Source: JANQIV01 sp050117315
Lineage (GTDB): Bacteria > Bacteroidota > Ignavibacteria > Ignavibacteriales > Melioribacteraceae
DNA length: 64,000 nt
Reading direction: 5' to 3'
Assembly (NCBI GenBank): GCA_050117315.1
Contig: JASFMY010000015.1
Span: forward strand, 12,333 to 76,332
The position numbers were made by a program, and so were the translations under genes. A model generated the notes under the pieces. That model saw nothing but the letters and a program-made list of their open reading frames with translations. It ran no database searches and was not told the origin of the DNA. Numbering within the stretch: position 1 is the first letter of the stretch; every line of letters begins with the position of its first letter. Positions 32,078 through 41,140 of this stretch are shown here, piece after piece.

Positions 32078-33301
32078 TTATAAATCTAAAGAACGAATTA
32101 TTCCTTGTTCCATTCCTCTAAGTTCCGCAAGTCCCCGCATCCTACCGAATAACGAGTAACCGGGGTAAACATTTTTGCGGTGCATATCGGGAACCATAAG
32201 ATTTCCGTGATCCGGGCGCATCGGCATTCTAAAATCTTTCCTTCCTTCTTCTTTTCGTTTTTTTTGTTCAATCAAGAAAGCTTTAATTACACCATACATA
32301 TCAACATCACCTTCAAGATGAAACGATTCCATAAAATCACCGTTTTCATTTCTTGTAAGATTTCTTAAATGAACGAAGTTTACCCTATGCGAAAAGGTTT
32401 CAGCCATATCAACAAGATTATTTTCATAACCTGCCCCGAATGAACCGGTGCAAAAAGTTATCCCGTTTGACATCGAATCGCTGACATTTAAAATCTGTTT
32501 AATATCATTTTTATTACCCACAATTCTCGGAAGCCCGAGTAAAGACCACGGCGGGTCATCCGGGTGAATACCCATTCTTATCCCGCTTTCTTCAGCAACG
32601 GGAATTATTTCTTTAATAAAAGAATATAAATTCCCGCGTAATTCCGCATCGCCTATTTTTTCATATTCCTTTAAGGCTGTTCTAAATTCGTCAATTGAAT
32701 AAGCCTCCAAAGAGCCCGGCAGACCGTATAGAATTGTTTTCAATAGGTTCTCTTTTTGTTCTTCATTCATTGACTTAAAATATTTTTCAGCATCAAGAAT
32801 CTGTTCTTCAGTATATTCTTCTTCAGCGCCGGGACGCTTTAATATAAACAGGTCGAATGCCGCAAATACTTTTGACTCAAATTTTGTTGTAATAGACCCA
32901 TCTTTAAAGAACACTTTCAAATCAGTCCGCGACCAATCAAGCACCGGCATAAAATTATAACAGATTGTATCGATCCCGCACGAACCAAGATTTCTAATAG
33001 ACTGCTTATAATTTTCGATTAGCAGCTTATAATTATCTTTTCCTTTTTTTATGTTTTCGTGAACAGGAAGGCTTTCAACTACAGACCATCCGAACCCTTC
33101 CGACTCAATTAGTTCTTTTCTCTTTTTTATTTCTTCAACAGTCCAGATTTCTCCAACAGGAATTTGGTGAAGCGCATTAACTATTCCGGTAACGCCTGCC
33201 TGCTTTATTTCTTTTAGCGAAATTGGATCATTAGGCCCAAACCACCGCCATGTTTTTTCAAAACCGGTTTGTGAATTTGACGATCTATTCTTTCCTGTCA
33301 T
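32078..33301 (-). CDS. uxuA: Mannonate dehydratase
   Basis: 407 residues, TIM-barrel enzyme converting D-mannonate to 2-keto-3-deoxygluconate. Motifs: WRWFGPNDPISLKEIKQAGVTGIVNALHQIPVG, ICYNFMPVLDWSRTDL, GIHPDDPPWSLLGLPRIV (metal His/Asp), FCTGSFGAGYENNL, VHLRNL and MRPDHGNLM near the end. Length is close to that of E. coli UxuA. It is followed by the TRAP transporter and preceded by an SDR, matching an interior segment of the hexuronate pathway. No uxaC (uronate isomerase), kdgK or kdgA gene is in the window. Confidence 0.95.
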   Translation of the reverse strand: MTGKNRSSNSQTGFEKTWRWFGPNDPISLKEIKQAGVTGIVNALHQIPVGEIWTVEEIKKRKELIESEGFGWSVVESLPVHENIKKGKDNYKLLIENYKQSIRNLGSCGIDTICYNFMPVLDWSRTDLKVFFKDGSITTKFESKVFAAFDLFILKRPGAEEEYTEEQILDAEKYFKSMNEEQKENLLKTILYGLPGSLEAYSIDEFRTALKEYEKIGDAELRGNLYSFIKEIIPVAEESGIRMGIHPDDPPWSLLGLPRIVGNKNDIKQILNVSDSMSNGITFCTGSFGAGYENNLVDMAETFSHRVNFVHLRNLTRNENGDFMESFHLEGDVDMYGVIKAFLIEQKKRKEEGRKDFRMPMRPDHGNLMVPDMHRKNVYPGYSLFGRMRGLAELRGMEQGIIRSLDL

Positions 33302-33396
33302 ATACTTCTATCTTTCTTTTATATAAATAAGATAAATAATCGATTGGATGAATGGAGATTGCCTGAACAAAATATTCACCAATCGTCTATTGTTGT

Positions 33397-34221
33397 TTAT
33401 ACTCCGCTGAATATACTGAACCCGCCGTCAATCGGAACAACCGCACCCGTAACAAACTTGGAAGCATCGGATGCCAGCCATAGAACTGTTCCTACTAATT
33501 CTTCAGGTTCGCCAAACCGTTTGAACGGGGTCAAATTAATAATGGCTTTTCCCCTTTCGGTTAATGAGCCGTCTTCATTTGTTAGTAGTGTTCTGTTCTG
33601 GTCGGTTAATAAAAACCCGGGAGCAATTGCATTAACTCTTATTCCGCTGCCGAATTTTGAAGCCATCTCCACAGCCATCCAGCGTGTAAAATTATCTATA
33701 GCCGCCTTTGCCGCAGAATATCCCACAACACGTGTTATCGCCCTGTATGATGCCATGGATGAAATATTGATAATCGAGCCGTTTTTCTGATCTGCTATGG
33801 TTTTACCGAAAATTAATGTGGGTATAACTGTTCCGTTCAAGTTAAGATCAGTTACTTTTTTGAAAGCATCCATTCTGAGATCAAAAATATTTTGACCTAC
33901 TCCGATTGTAGCTCCCACCATGTTACCGCCGGCGGCGTTAACCAAAATATCAATCCGTCCATGCTTGTCCAATATCTGTTGATGAACACTTTTAACATTC
34001 ACTTCATCCAGAACATTGTTTTGTATACCTATAACATCTTTTCCGTCTTTTTTGAGAGATTCTACTTTTTTATTAAGATTTTCTTCATTTATATCAAGTA
34101 AAACCACTTTTGCGCCAGCATTTAAAAATCCGCTTGCCATTTCAGCGGCAAGAATCCCGCCACCTCCGGTTAGTACTGCTACTTTATTATTAAGATGAAA
34201 AAGTGATTCCAAAAATTCCAT
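33397..34221 (-). CDS. SDR-family oxidoreductase, probable D-mannonate oxidoreductase
   Basis: 274-residue classical short-chain dehydrogenase. NAD(P) motif TGGGGILAAEMASG (TGxxxGxG type), NNVLDE, VNAAGGN, catalytic Ser-Tyr-Lys in INISSMASYRAITRVVGYSAAKAA, and VNAIAPGFLLTDQNR. FGEPEELVGTVLWLASDASKFVTGAVVPIDGGFS is the standard C-terminus. SDRs in this position beside uxuA reduce fructuronate to mannonate in organisms lacking UxuB; that specific role is inferred. It is the first gene of the uronate operon and divergent from the XylR-type regulator. Confidence 0.85.
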   Translation of the reverse strand: MEFLESLFHLNNKVAVLTGGGGILAAEMASGFLNAGAKVVLLDINEENLNKKVESLKKDGKDVIGIQNNVLDEVNVKSVHQQILDKHGRIDILVNAAGGNMVGATIGVGQNIFDLRMDAFKKVTDLNLNGTVIPTLIFGKTIADQKNGSIINISSMASYRAITRVVGYSAAKAAIDNFTRWMAVEMASKFGSGIRVNAIAPGFLLTDQNRTLLTNEDGSLTERGKAIINLTPFKRFGEPEELVGTVLWLASDASKFVTGAVVPIDGGFSIFSGV

Positions 34222-34413
34222 TATTTGTCCTATTATTTATTAATCATCAAATTCTACTTTTTATTAAATTAGTTAAGTTGGATTTAGAATTGCCGTAAAA
34301 ACCAACTGTTCAATTATTTTTGAACCGATTCAATATTATAAATATATTTAACGAATGTCAATAATAAATCCGGCACGGATAATATTTGTGCGGCATAAGA
34401 GCTCAACAACTAT
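34222..34413. promoter_or_regulatory. Divergent promoter region between the uronate operon and the XylR-type regulator
   Basis: 192 bp, A+T-rich, must contain promoters for both directions. I see no strong palindrome; ATAATATTTGTGCGGCAT lies 30-40 bp before the regulator start. An AraC-family protein would be expected to bind direct repeats here, but none is clear by eye. Confidence 0.4.
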
Positions 34414-35601
34414 ATGAAAAAAAACGTATCTGGAAAAAGAAAGAAAGAAACAGAAAGGCAACTCTCAAAAGTAATTCTTTTAGTTGAAACTTCAAGAACA
34501 TTCGGGCGTGATTTATTGTGTGGAATTGCACGTTATTCCAAATTACACGGCCCATGGGTTTTTTACCGCGAACCGAGAAGCCTTAAATCCCGCATTCCTC
34601 ATTTAACAAGCTGGAAAGCAAACGGTATAATTATGAGAGACTCGGTAATAAGTAATGAACTGCTAAAATTAGGAATTCCTACTATATTGGTTGTTCATGA
34701 TCCGAAGAGGCCGGGCAGAATTCCATCTGTTATTACCGAAGGATACCGCATTTCCCAGCTTGCTGCCGAACACTTGCTTAACAGGGGACTGCACCATTTT
34801 GCATACTGCGGTTTTGATGAATTTTATTGGTCAAATGAACGCAAAATTTTTTTTCAAGAGATAATTAAGCAGGCAGGATACGAAACCAAAATTTATGGTG
34901 AAGGATTTAAACGTAAATATAAGTCGTGGGAAAAAGAACAACTGCAAATGGCCGAATGGTTAAAAACTCTACCCAAACCGGTTGGAATAATGACCTGTAA
35001 CGACGATAGGGGCAACCATGTTTTGGAGGCATGTAAGATAGCAAAGCTGCATGTGCCTGAAGATGTTTCCGTGATTGGAGTAGATAATGATGCACTCGTA
35101 TGTGACCTTTGTGACCCCCCTTTAACAAGTATTGCTTTGAACACGGAAGCAGCAGGGTATTCTACCGCTGAATTATTGGATAGACTTATGAATGGTGAAA
35201 AAATGCAGAGCCAGGAAATCAAGGTAGCTGCTACACATGTTGTAAGAAGGCAGTCAACCGATATTATGGCAATTGAAGATTCCGATGTAGTCTCTGCAAT
35301 TAGGTTTATAAGGCAGAATGCAAAATCTAAAATAAAAGTTGACGATGTAGTCGAAAATACGTGTTTAAGCCGCCGCAGCTTGGAATCACGTTTTAGAAAA
35401 ATATTGGATAGGTCTATCCAGGATGAAATAAGAAAAATAAGAATTGAATTGATATCACAGATGCTGATTGAAACCAACCTTTCTATTGCCGAAATAACTT
35501 CCATGTTCAGCTTTACCGGTATTGAGCATATTTCGCGCTACTTTAAGAAAGAAAAAGGTATAAGCCTTAGAGAATTCCGAAAAATAAACCGCAATTGTTA
35601 A
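34414..35601 (+). CDS. XylR-type transcriptional regulator (LacI-like sensor domain + AraC HTH)
   Basis: 395 residues. About 20-280 is a periplasmic-binding-protein-like sensor (KVILLVETSRTFGRDLLCGIARYSK, GIIMRDSV, IPTILVVHDPKR, PVGIMTCNDDRGNHVLEACK, EDVSVIGVDNDALVCDLCDPPLTSI). About 290-392 is an AraC DNA-binding domain with two HTHs (VDDVVENTCLSRRSLESRFRKIL and SIAEITSMFSFTGIEHISRYFKKEKGISLREFRK). This is the E. coli XylR architecture. It lies between the uronate operon (divergent) and the arabinose operon (same direction, 126 bp on), so it may respond to a sugar from either pathway. Confidence 0.9.
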   Translation: MKKNVSGKRKKETERQLSKVILLVETSRTFGRDLLCGIARYSKLHGPWVFYREPRSLKSRIPHLTSWKANGIIMRDSVISNELLKLGIPTILVVHDPKRPGRIPSVITEGYRISQLAAEHLLNRGLHHFAYCGFDEFYWSNERKIFFQEIIKQAGYETKIYGEGFKRKYKSWEKEQLQMAEWLKTLPKPVGIMTCNDDRGNHVLEACKIAKLHVPEDVSVIGVDNDALVCDLCDPPLTSIALNTEAAGYSTAELLDRLMNGEKMQSQEIKVAATHVVRRQSTDIMAIEDSDVVSAIRFIRQNAKSKIKVDDVVENTCLSRRSLESRFRKILDRSIQDEIRKIRIELISQMLIETNLSIAEITSMFSFTGIEHISRYFKKEKGISLREFRKINRNC

Positions 35602-35632
35602 CCCTTTTCCGTATCAATAATTTTCATAAAAT

Positions 35633-35650
35633 CCATTTTGCGCAAAATGG
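35633..35650. promoter_or_regulatory. 18-bp perfect palindrome, candidate operator before the arabinose operon
   Basis: CCATTTTGC followed by its exact reverse complement GCAAAATGG, 77 bp before the mutarotase start and 31 bp after the regulator stop. The TTTGCGCAAA centre resembles LacI/GalR-family operators. A second palindrome, GCTTTTTAAAAAGC, lies at 35671-35684. Either could instead belong to the regulator's 3' end. Confidence 0.45.
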
Positions 35651-35727
35651 TTATTTAAAAACGTGAAAAGGCTTTTTAAAAAGCTTAACCTAAGTTATAA
35701 TTTTTTAGAAAATTATACGGAGAGAAA

Positions 35728-36867
35728 ATGCAACGTTACCTGCACAAGCTGTTTATCTTTTCATTAATAATTATAATAACTTTTTGTTCAACAAATCAGA
35801 AAAATGATATGATAGAGAGAAATTTATTCGGAAAACTTTCCGACGGACGTGATGTTTATGTTTATTCACTTAAGAATGATGCCGGAACTCAAATTAACAT
35901 TATTAACTATGGTGCTATTGTTACCCACTTGTTTGTTAAAGACAAAGATGGGAACACTAACGATATTGTTACAGGTTACGATTCAATTGAGAATTATGAA
36001 AAAGATGATGCTTTCTTCGGAGCAATTGTAGGAAGATACGGCAATAGAATCGGGAAAGGTAAATTTCAATTAGATGGTACTGAATACCAGCTATCGATTA
36101 ATGACGGTCCAAACCATTTACACGGAGGAGTAAAAGGATTTAACAAAGTCCTATGGGATGCGGAACCTATTGAAAACGGTTCTTACCCTTCCTTAAAACT
36201 TACATATGTAAGCGCGGACGGCGAAGAAGGATATCCGGGAAAAGTTACACTGACTGCAATCTATTCCCTAACCAATGAAAATGAACTTAAAATAGAATAT
36301 ACGGGGGTGACTGATAAACCAACTATCTTAAATCCAACACACCATTCGTATTTTAATTTATCGGGCGATTTTTCAAAAACTATTCTGAACCATGAATTGA
36401 AAATTAATGCAGATAAGTTCACACCTGTTGATGAGACATTAATTACTACCGGTGAGCTGGTCGATGTTGAAGGTACACCTATGGATTTCCGTGAAGCAAA
36501 ACAAATAGGCACAAACATTAACGATGACTATGATCAGCTAAAATTCGGCAAGGGTTACGATCACAATTGGGTACTTAAGAATTATGATTCAACGGTTCGC
36601 AAAGTCGCTTCTCTTTACGATCCTTCATCCGGAAGATTGATGGAAGTATTAACAGACCAGCCCGGTTTACAATTTTATTCGGGAAACTTTCTTAACGGCA
36701 CTAAAAACGGTAAAAACGGATACTCTTATAATCATAGAACATCGCTTTGCCTTGAAACGCAGCATTATCCTGATTCACCGAATAAACCTGAATTTCCTCC
36801 GGTTACTTTAAGACCGGGAGAAACTTATAAACATACTGTTATTTATAAGTTTTCTGTTAAACAATAG
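35728..36867 (+). CDS. galM: Aldose 1-epimerase (mutarotase), lipoprotein form
   Basis: 379 residues. Converts alpha and beta anomers of aldoses. An N-terminal lipoprotein signal is present (FIFSLIIIITFCSTNQ, Cys after ITF), so the enzyme sits outside the cytoplasm, unlike E. coli GalM. Family motifs: NYGAIVTHLFVKDKDGN, FFGAIVGRYGNRIGKGKFQLDG, NDGPNHLHGG (His), NPTHHSYFNLSG (catalytic His), GKGYDHNWVL, and TSLCLETQHYPDSPN with the catalytic Glu. GGAGAG precedes the start. It heads the arabinose operon and would equilibrate the sugar before uptake by the symporter. Confidence 0.93.
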   Translation: MQRYLHKLFIFSLIIIITFCSTNQKNDMIERNLFGKLSDGRDVYVYSLKNDAGTQINIINYGAIVTHLFVKDKDGNTNDIVTGYDSIENYEKDDAFFGAIVGRYGNRIGKGKFQLDGTEYQLSINDGPNHLHGGVKGFNKVLWDAEPIENGSYPSLKLTYVSADGEEGYPGKVTLTAIYSLTNENELKIEYTGVTDKPTILNPTHHSYFNLSGDFSKTILNHELKINADKFTPVDETLITTGELVDVEGTPMDFREAKQIGTNINDDYDQLKFGKGYDHNWVLKNYDSTVRKVASLYDPSSGRLMEVLTDQPGLQFYSGNFLNGTKNGKNGYSYNHRTSLCLETQHYPDSPNKPEFPPVTLRPGETYKHTVIYKFSVKQ

Positions 36868-36919
36868 ATATTAATGCTTTACAAAAAAACTAATATCAAA
36901 AAATAGACGAGAGTAACCA

Positions 36920-38674
36920 ATGGGTACATTACATCCAATTGATTGGCTGGTTATAGCCGGCTACTTTGCAGTTATACTGGGCCTTGCCTGGTGGGTTATC
37001 AAAAAAAGGGAAAACACTTCAACCGGTTATTTCCTTGCGGGAAGGCATCTGGGTTGGTTTATTGTCGGTGCTTCCATCTTTGCATCAAATATCGGTTCGG
37101 AACACATTGTAGGACTTGCAGGTTCGGGAACAACCGACGGTGTTGGAATGGCACATTACGAACTTCACGCTTGGTGCCTTCTTATTTTAGGTTGGGTGAT
37201 GGTTCCGTTTTACATGAGATCAAAAGTTTTTACGATGCCGGAATTTCTTGAAAAAAGGTTTTCCCCGGCTTCAAGGACCGTACTTTCCGTAATTTCCTTA
37301 GTAGCTTATGTTTTAACAAAAATTGCAGTTGGTATTTTTGCCGGCGGTATCGTTTTTTCGGTACTTCTTCCTGAAATACACTTTATGGGAATGGATAGTT
37401 TCTGGATCGGTTCCATTCTTGTTATTCTAATAACCGGGCTTTATACCGTTCTCGGCGGCATGGGTGCTGTGGCTTATACCGAAGCATTACAAACGATTAT
37501 ACTTATTCTCGGATCAGCCCTTGTTACATTTTTCGGCTTACAGGTTTTAGGCGGATGGGGTGAGTTGAAAGCTATTGTGGGTAGTGAAATGTTCAATTTA
37601 TGGAAACCAATAGTACCTAATGGTCTTGAAGGTACTTGGGCCCCTGTAAAAGAAGCCGGTAAAATGGCATGGTACTTCAACGATAACTATCCTTGGTTAG
37701 GTATGCTTTTCTGTGCGCCTGTTATTGGTTTGTGGTATTGGTGTACAGACCAATATATTGTTCAGAGAGCTCTATCTGCAAAAAATGAAACACAAGCTCG
37801 AAGAGGCTCAATTGCCGCATCATTCTTCAAATTATTACCTGTGTTCATTTTTATCATTCCCGGAATTATATGTTATGCTATTGCGATAAGCGGAAAAGTC
37901 CCGGCCATTGCACAAACAATACTGGGCGCAGACGGTAAAATAATCACTGAAAATGCACAACAAGCTTTTCCTTTAATGGTAGCTCATATTTTACCTGTCG
38001 GGATTAGAGGTATTGTTGTTGCCGGTTTGTTAGCCGCATTAATGTCGTCACTAGCCGGTGTGTTTAATGCATCTTCTACACTTTTTACAATGGATTTTTA
38101 TACTCGCCTAAAACCAAACGCGACTCAAAAACAATTAGTTTGGACCGGGCGTGTTGCAACCGGAGTTATGGTTATTATCGGTTTACTTTGGATCCCGGTG
38201 ATACAAGGTGGACGTGGTTTATATGATGATCTTCAAGGTGTTCAATCATATGTTGCCCCGCCTATATTTGTTGTCTTCTTCCTTGGTGTATTTAATAAGC
38301 GCTTAAATGCAAAAGGTAGTTTGGCAGCCCTTATTACCGGTTGTGTTTTAGGATTATTTAGGTTGGCTATCGATACTCCGGTCAAGCTTTTTGATAACTT
38401 TACATATTCCGAAGGTTCATTTTTGTGGATCGTTAACAATATGTTTTTCCAATACTACAGCATAATTATGCTTATTGTTTGTGCGATTGTAATGGTTGGC
38501 GTTAGTTATGCAACTGAAGAACCTGCTTATGAAAAAATAAGCGGACTTACCTACGGAACTGTTACTAATGAACATAAAGAAAAAACCAGGTCAAGCTGGA
38601 ATATATGGGATGTTGTTGCATCTGTAGCCGCAGTATTACTTATTATTGGGGCTTACATATACTTTAGCGGTTAA
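36920..38674 (+). CDS. Sodium:solute symporter (SSS family, SGLT-like)
   Basis: 584 residues with about 14 membrane segments. SGLT-type motifs: WWVIKKRENTSTGYFLAGRHLGWFIVGASIFASNIGSEHIVGLAGSG (Na+ site region), EFLEKRFSPASRTVLSV, LGGMGAVAYTEALQTIILILGSALVTFFG, YWCTDQYIVQRALSAKNETQARRGS and LMSSLAGVFNASSTLFTMDFY. Closest in form to Na+/glucose and galactose symporters. Position between the mutarotase and araB implies L-arabinose (or a similar pentose) as substrate, by inference. Confidence 0.93.
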   Translation: MGTLHPIDWLVIAGYFAVILGLAWWVIKKRENTSTGYFLAGRHLGWFIVGASIFASNIGSEHIVGLAGSGTTDGVGMAHYELHAWCLLILGWVMVPFYMRSKVFTMPEFLEKRFSPASRTVLSVISLVAYVLTKIAVGIFAGGIVFSVLLPEIHFMGMDSFWIGSILVILITGLYTVLGGMGAVAYTEALQTIILILGSALVTFFGLQVLGGWGELKAIVGSEMFNLWKPIVPNGLEGTWAPVKEAGKMAWYFNDNYPWLGMLFCAPVIGLWYWCTDQYIVQRALSAKNETQARRGSIAASFFKLLPVFIFIIPGIICYAIAISGKVPAIAQTILGADGKIITENAQQAFPLMVAHILPVGIRGIVVAGLLAALMSSLAGVFNASSTLFTMDFYTRLKPNATQKQLVWTGRVATGVMVIIGLLWIPVIQGGRGLYDDLQGVQSYVAPPIFVVFFLGVFNKRLNAKGSLAALITGCVLGLFRLAIDTPVKLFDNFTYSEGSFLWIVNNMFFQYYSIIMLIVCAIVMVGVSYATEEPAYEKISGLTYGTVTNEHKEKTRSSWNIWDVVASVAAVLLIIGAYIYFSG

Positions 38675-38711
38675 TAACTAGAAATATAGAACAGATGATA
38701 AAGAGGATTTT

Positions 38712-40412
38712 ATGAGTAAATATTCTATTGGACTTGACTTTGGTACGAATTCATGCCGCTCAATAATTGTTGATATTTCCAACGGCAATGAAATAGCTAG
38801 CTATGTATTCCCATATCCTTCAGGTTCAAACGGGATTGTCATTGATAAGGCCGATCCAAATTTGGCACGCCAAAACCCGGAAGATTATTTGTCGGCTATA
38901 GAAGTGACAATTTGTGAAGCAATAGATACAGCAAAAAAAACTTATCCTAGTTTTAATCCCGAAGATATTATTGGTATCGGTGTTGACACAACCGGCAGCA
39001 GTCCAATGCCTGTTGATGAAAACAACAAACCTCTTTGCACCGATGAAAGATTTAAAAATAATCCGGCTGCAATGGTTTGGTTGTGGAAAGATCATACAGG
39101 TTTCGCAGAAGCTGCTCAAATAACGGAAACCGCTGCAAAAATTCGTCCACATTATCTTTCAAAGATCGGCAGGGTCTATTCTTCTGAGTGGTTCTGGAGC
39201 AAAATACTTCATTGCAAAAATACATCGCCAGAAGTATTTAATGCTGCTTATAGTTTTGTTGAAATATGCGATTGGATTCCCTCAGTTTTAACAGGCATAA
39301 AAAATCCTATCGAAATAAAAAGAGGAATTTGCTCTGCAGGGCATAAAGCAATGTACAGCAAGCTATGGAAAGGGCTGCCGGATACGGAATTCTTAGAAAC
39401 CCTTTCCCCCGGCTTAGGAGAACTAAGAAACCGGTTATATGAAGAAACCTACACTGCCGATAAACCGGCAGGAAACCTATCGAAAGAATGGGCCGAAAAA
39501 CTTGGACTTTCAACAGATGTAGTTGTAGCAGTCGGTGCTTTCGATGCACACATGGGAGCTGTAGGTGCAGGCATAACCACAGGTACACTTGTTAAAATCA
39601 TAGGGACAAGTACTTGCGACATTATGATTTCACCCGTGGAAGAGAATTTAAACGATATTCCCGGTGTTTGCGGTATAGTAGACGGCTCTGTTAAAGATGG
39701 TTATTACGGCATTGAAGCCGGTCAATCCGCTGTCGGTGATATCTTTCTTTGGTTTGTAAATAATCTTGTTACCGAAAAATATGGAAACACAATGGATGAA
39801 AAATTTGCAAACCTTGAAATTGAAGCATCTAAACTTAAACCCGGTGAGAGCGGACTGCTGGCTCTTGACTGGAATAACGGCAACAGGACAATTTTGGTTG
39901 ACGTTTTATTAACAGGACTTTTAATCGGCCAGACTTTACACACTAAGCCTTACGAAATTTACAGAGCATTAATGGAAGCAACAGCATTCGGAGCTCTGAC
40001 AATAATCGACAGGATTGAAGAATACGGCGTTAAAATAAACGAAGTTGTAAACTGCGGGGGCTTAGCAGCAAAGAGCCCGCTTTTAATGCAGATATATGCC
40101 GATATTACCGGACGCCCGATGAAAATTTCACGAAGCGAACAAACACCTGCACTCGGAGCCGCCATATTCGCATCAACAGCAGCCGGTAAAGAAGCCGGCG
40201 GTTACGGTTCTATTGAAGATGCGCAAAATGCTATGACGGAAATTATTAAAGAATATATGCCGATACATGAAAACAATGCCACATATAAAAAATTGTATTC
40301 GCTATACCGTAAACTTCACGATGCTTTTGGAAGAAAAGAATGGACCGGAAACATGTTCAATGTAATGAAAGAATTAATAGCAATTAGAAATGAAGCGCGA
40401 AGGAGTAAATGA
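38712..40412 (+). CDS. araB: Ribulokinase
   Basis: 566-residue FGGY-family kinase that phosphorylates L-ribulose. N-domain: YSIGLDFGTNSCRSIIVDISNGNEI (ATP phosphate loop), GIGVDTTGSSPMPVDENNKPL, AMVWLWKDHTGFAEA. Middle: GAFDAHMGAVGAGI with the catalytic Asp, and VKIIGTSTCDIM. C-domain: NCGGLAAKSPLLMQIYADITGRPM (adenosine motif). Length matches E. coli AraB (566 aa). AGGA lies 7 nt before ATG. Its TGA overlaps the next gene's ATG. Confidence 0.95.
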   Translation: MSKYSIGLDFGTNSCRSIIVDISNGNEIASYVFPYPSGSNGIVIDKADPNLARQNPEDYLSAIEVTICEAIDTAKKTYPSFNPEDIIGIGVDTTGSSPMPVDENNKPLCTDERFKNNPAAMVWLWKDHTGFAEAAQITETAAKIRPHYLSKIGRVYSSEWFWSKILHCKNTSPEVFNAAYSFVEICDWIPSVLTGIKNPIEIKRGICSAGHKAMYSKLWKGLPDTEFLETLSPGLGELRNRLYEETYTADKPAGNLSKEWAEKLGLSTDVVVAVGAFDAHMGAVGAGITTGTLVKIIGTSTCDIMISPVEENLNDIPGVCGIVDGSVKDGYYGIEAGQSAVGDIFLWFVNNLVTEKYGNTMDEKFANLEIEASKLKPGESGLLALDWNNGNRTILVDVLLTGLLIGQTLHTKPYEIYRALMEATAFGALTIIDRIEEYGVKINEVVNCGGLAAKSPLLMQIYADITGRPMKISRSEQTPALGAAIFASTAAGKEAGGYGSIEDAQNAMTEIIKEYMPIHENNATYKKLYSLYRKLHDAFGRKEWTGNMFNVMKELIAIRNEARRSK

Positions 40413-41107
40413 TGCTCGAAGAACTAAAAAATGAAGTAATGAAAGCCAACCTTGAACTTGTAAACCTCGGACTTGTAACTTTAACATGGGGCAATGTAAG
40501 CGGTATCAGCCGTGCGGAAGGACTAATTGTTATTAAACCCAGCGGTGTTGATTATAGTAAAATGAAAACATCGGACATGGTCGTTTTAGATATGTCGGGA
40601 AAAATTGTCGAAGGCAATTTAAGACCCTCTTCAGATAAATCAACACATATTGAACTTTATAAAGCCTTCCCTGAAATTGGAGGGATTGCGCATACTCACA
40701 GCACTTATGCAACTATCTTTGCGCAAGCTTGTATGGAAATTCCATGCATGGGAACTACTCATGCAGATCACTTTTATGGTACAATTCCGATAACAAGAGC
40801 TTTAACCGAAGAAGAAACTTCCTCCGATTATGAAAAGAATACGGGCACTGTTATTATAGAAAGGTTTGCCGGAATTGATCCGATTGCTATGCCGGGAGTA
40901 TTGGTTTCTCAACACGCACCGTTTTGTTGGGGCAAAGATGCAATGGACTCGGTTAAAAATAGTTTGATCTTAGAACGAGTTGCTCAAATGGCTATTGGTA
41001 CATTTAGTATAAATGCTAATGCATCAGAATTACCGGAGTATGTTTTAGAAAAACACTATCAACGTAAGCATGGACCTAATGCATACTATGGTCAGAATAA
41101 CAAGTAA
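40412..41107 (+). CDS. araD: L-ribulose-5-phosphate 4-epimerase
   Basis: 231 residues from the ATG at 40412, which overlaps the araB stop (TGATG) and sits 6 nt after AGGAG; an ATG three bases earlier is also in frame but too near. Class II aldolase fold: LVTLTWGNVSGI, IKPSGVDYSKM, PSSDKSTHIELYKAFPEIGGIAHTHSTYATIFAQA (metal His pair HTH), THADHFYGTIP, and VSQHAPFCWGKDAMDSV with the third metal His. Makes D-xylulose 5-phosphate for the pentose phosphate pathway. Its last ~20 codons are duplicated in degenerate form at 42759. Confidence 0.95.
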   Translation: MLEELKNEVMKANLELVNLGLVTLTWGNVSGISRAEGLIVIKPSGVDYSKMKTSDMVVLDMSGKIVEGNLRPSSDKSTHIELYKAFPEIGGIAHTHSTYATIFAQACMEIPCMGTTHADHFYGTIPITRALTEEETSSDYEKNTGTVIIERFAGIDPIAMPGVLVSQHAPFCWGKDAMDSVKNSLILERVAQMAIGTFSINANASELPEYVLEKHYQRKHGPNAYYGQNNK

Positions 41108-41140
41108 ATTATTTCGAAATAATAGAGAGAGTCATTAGTA

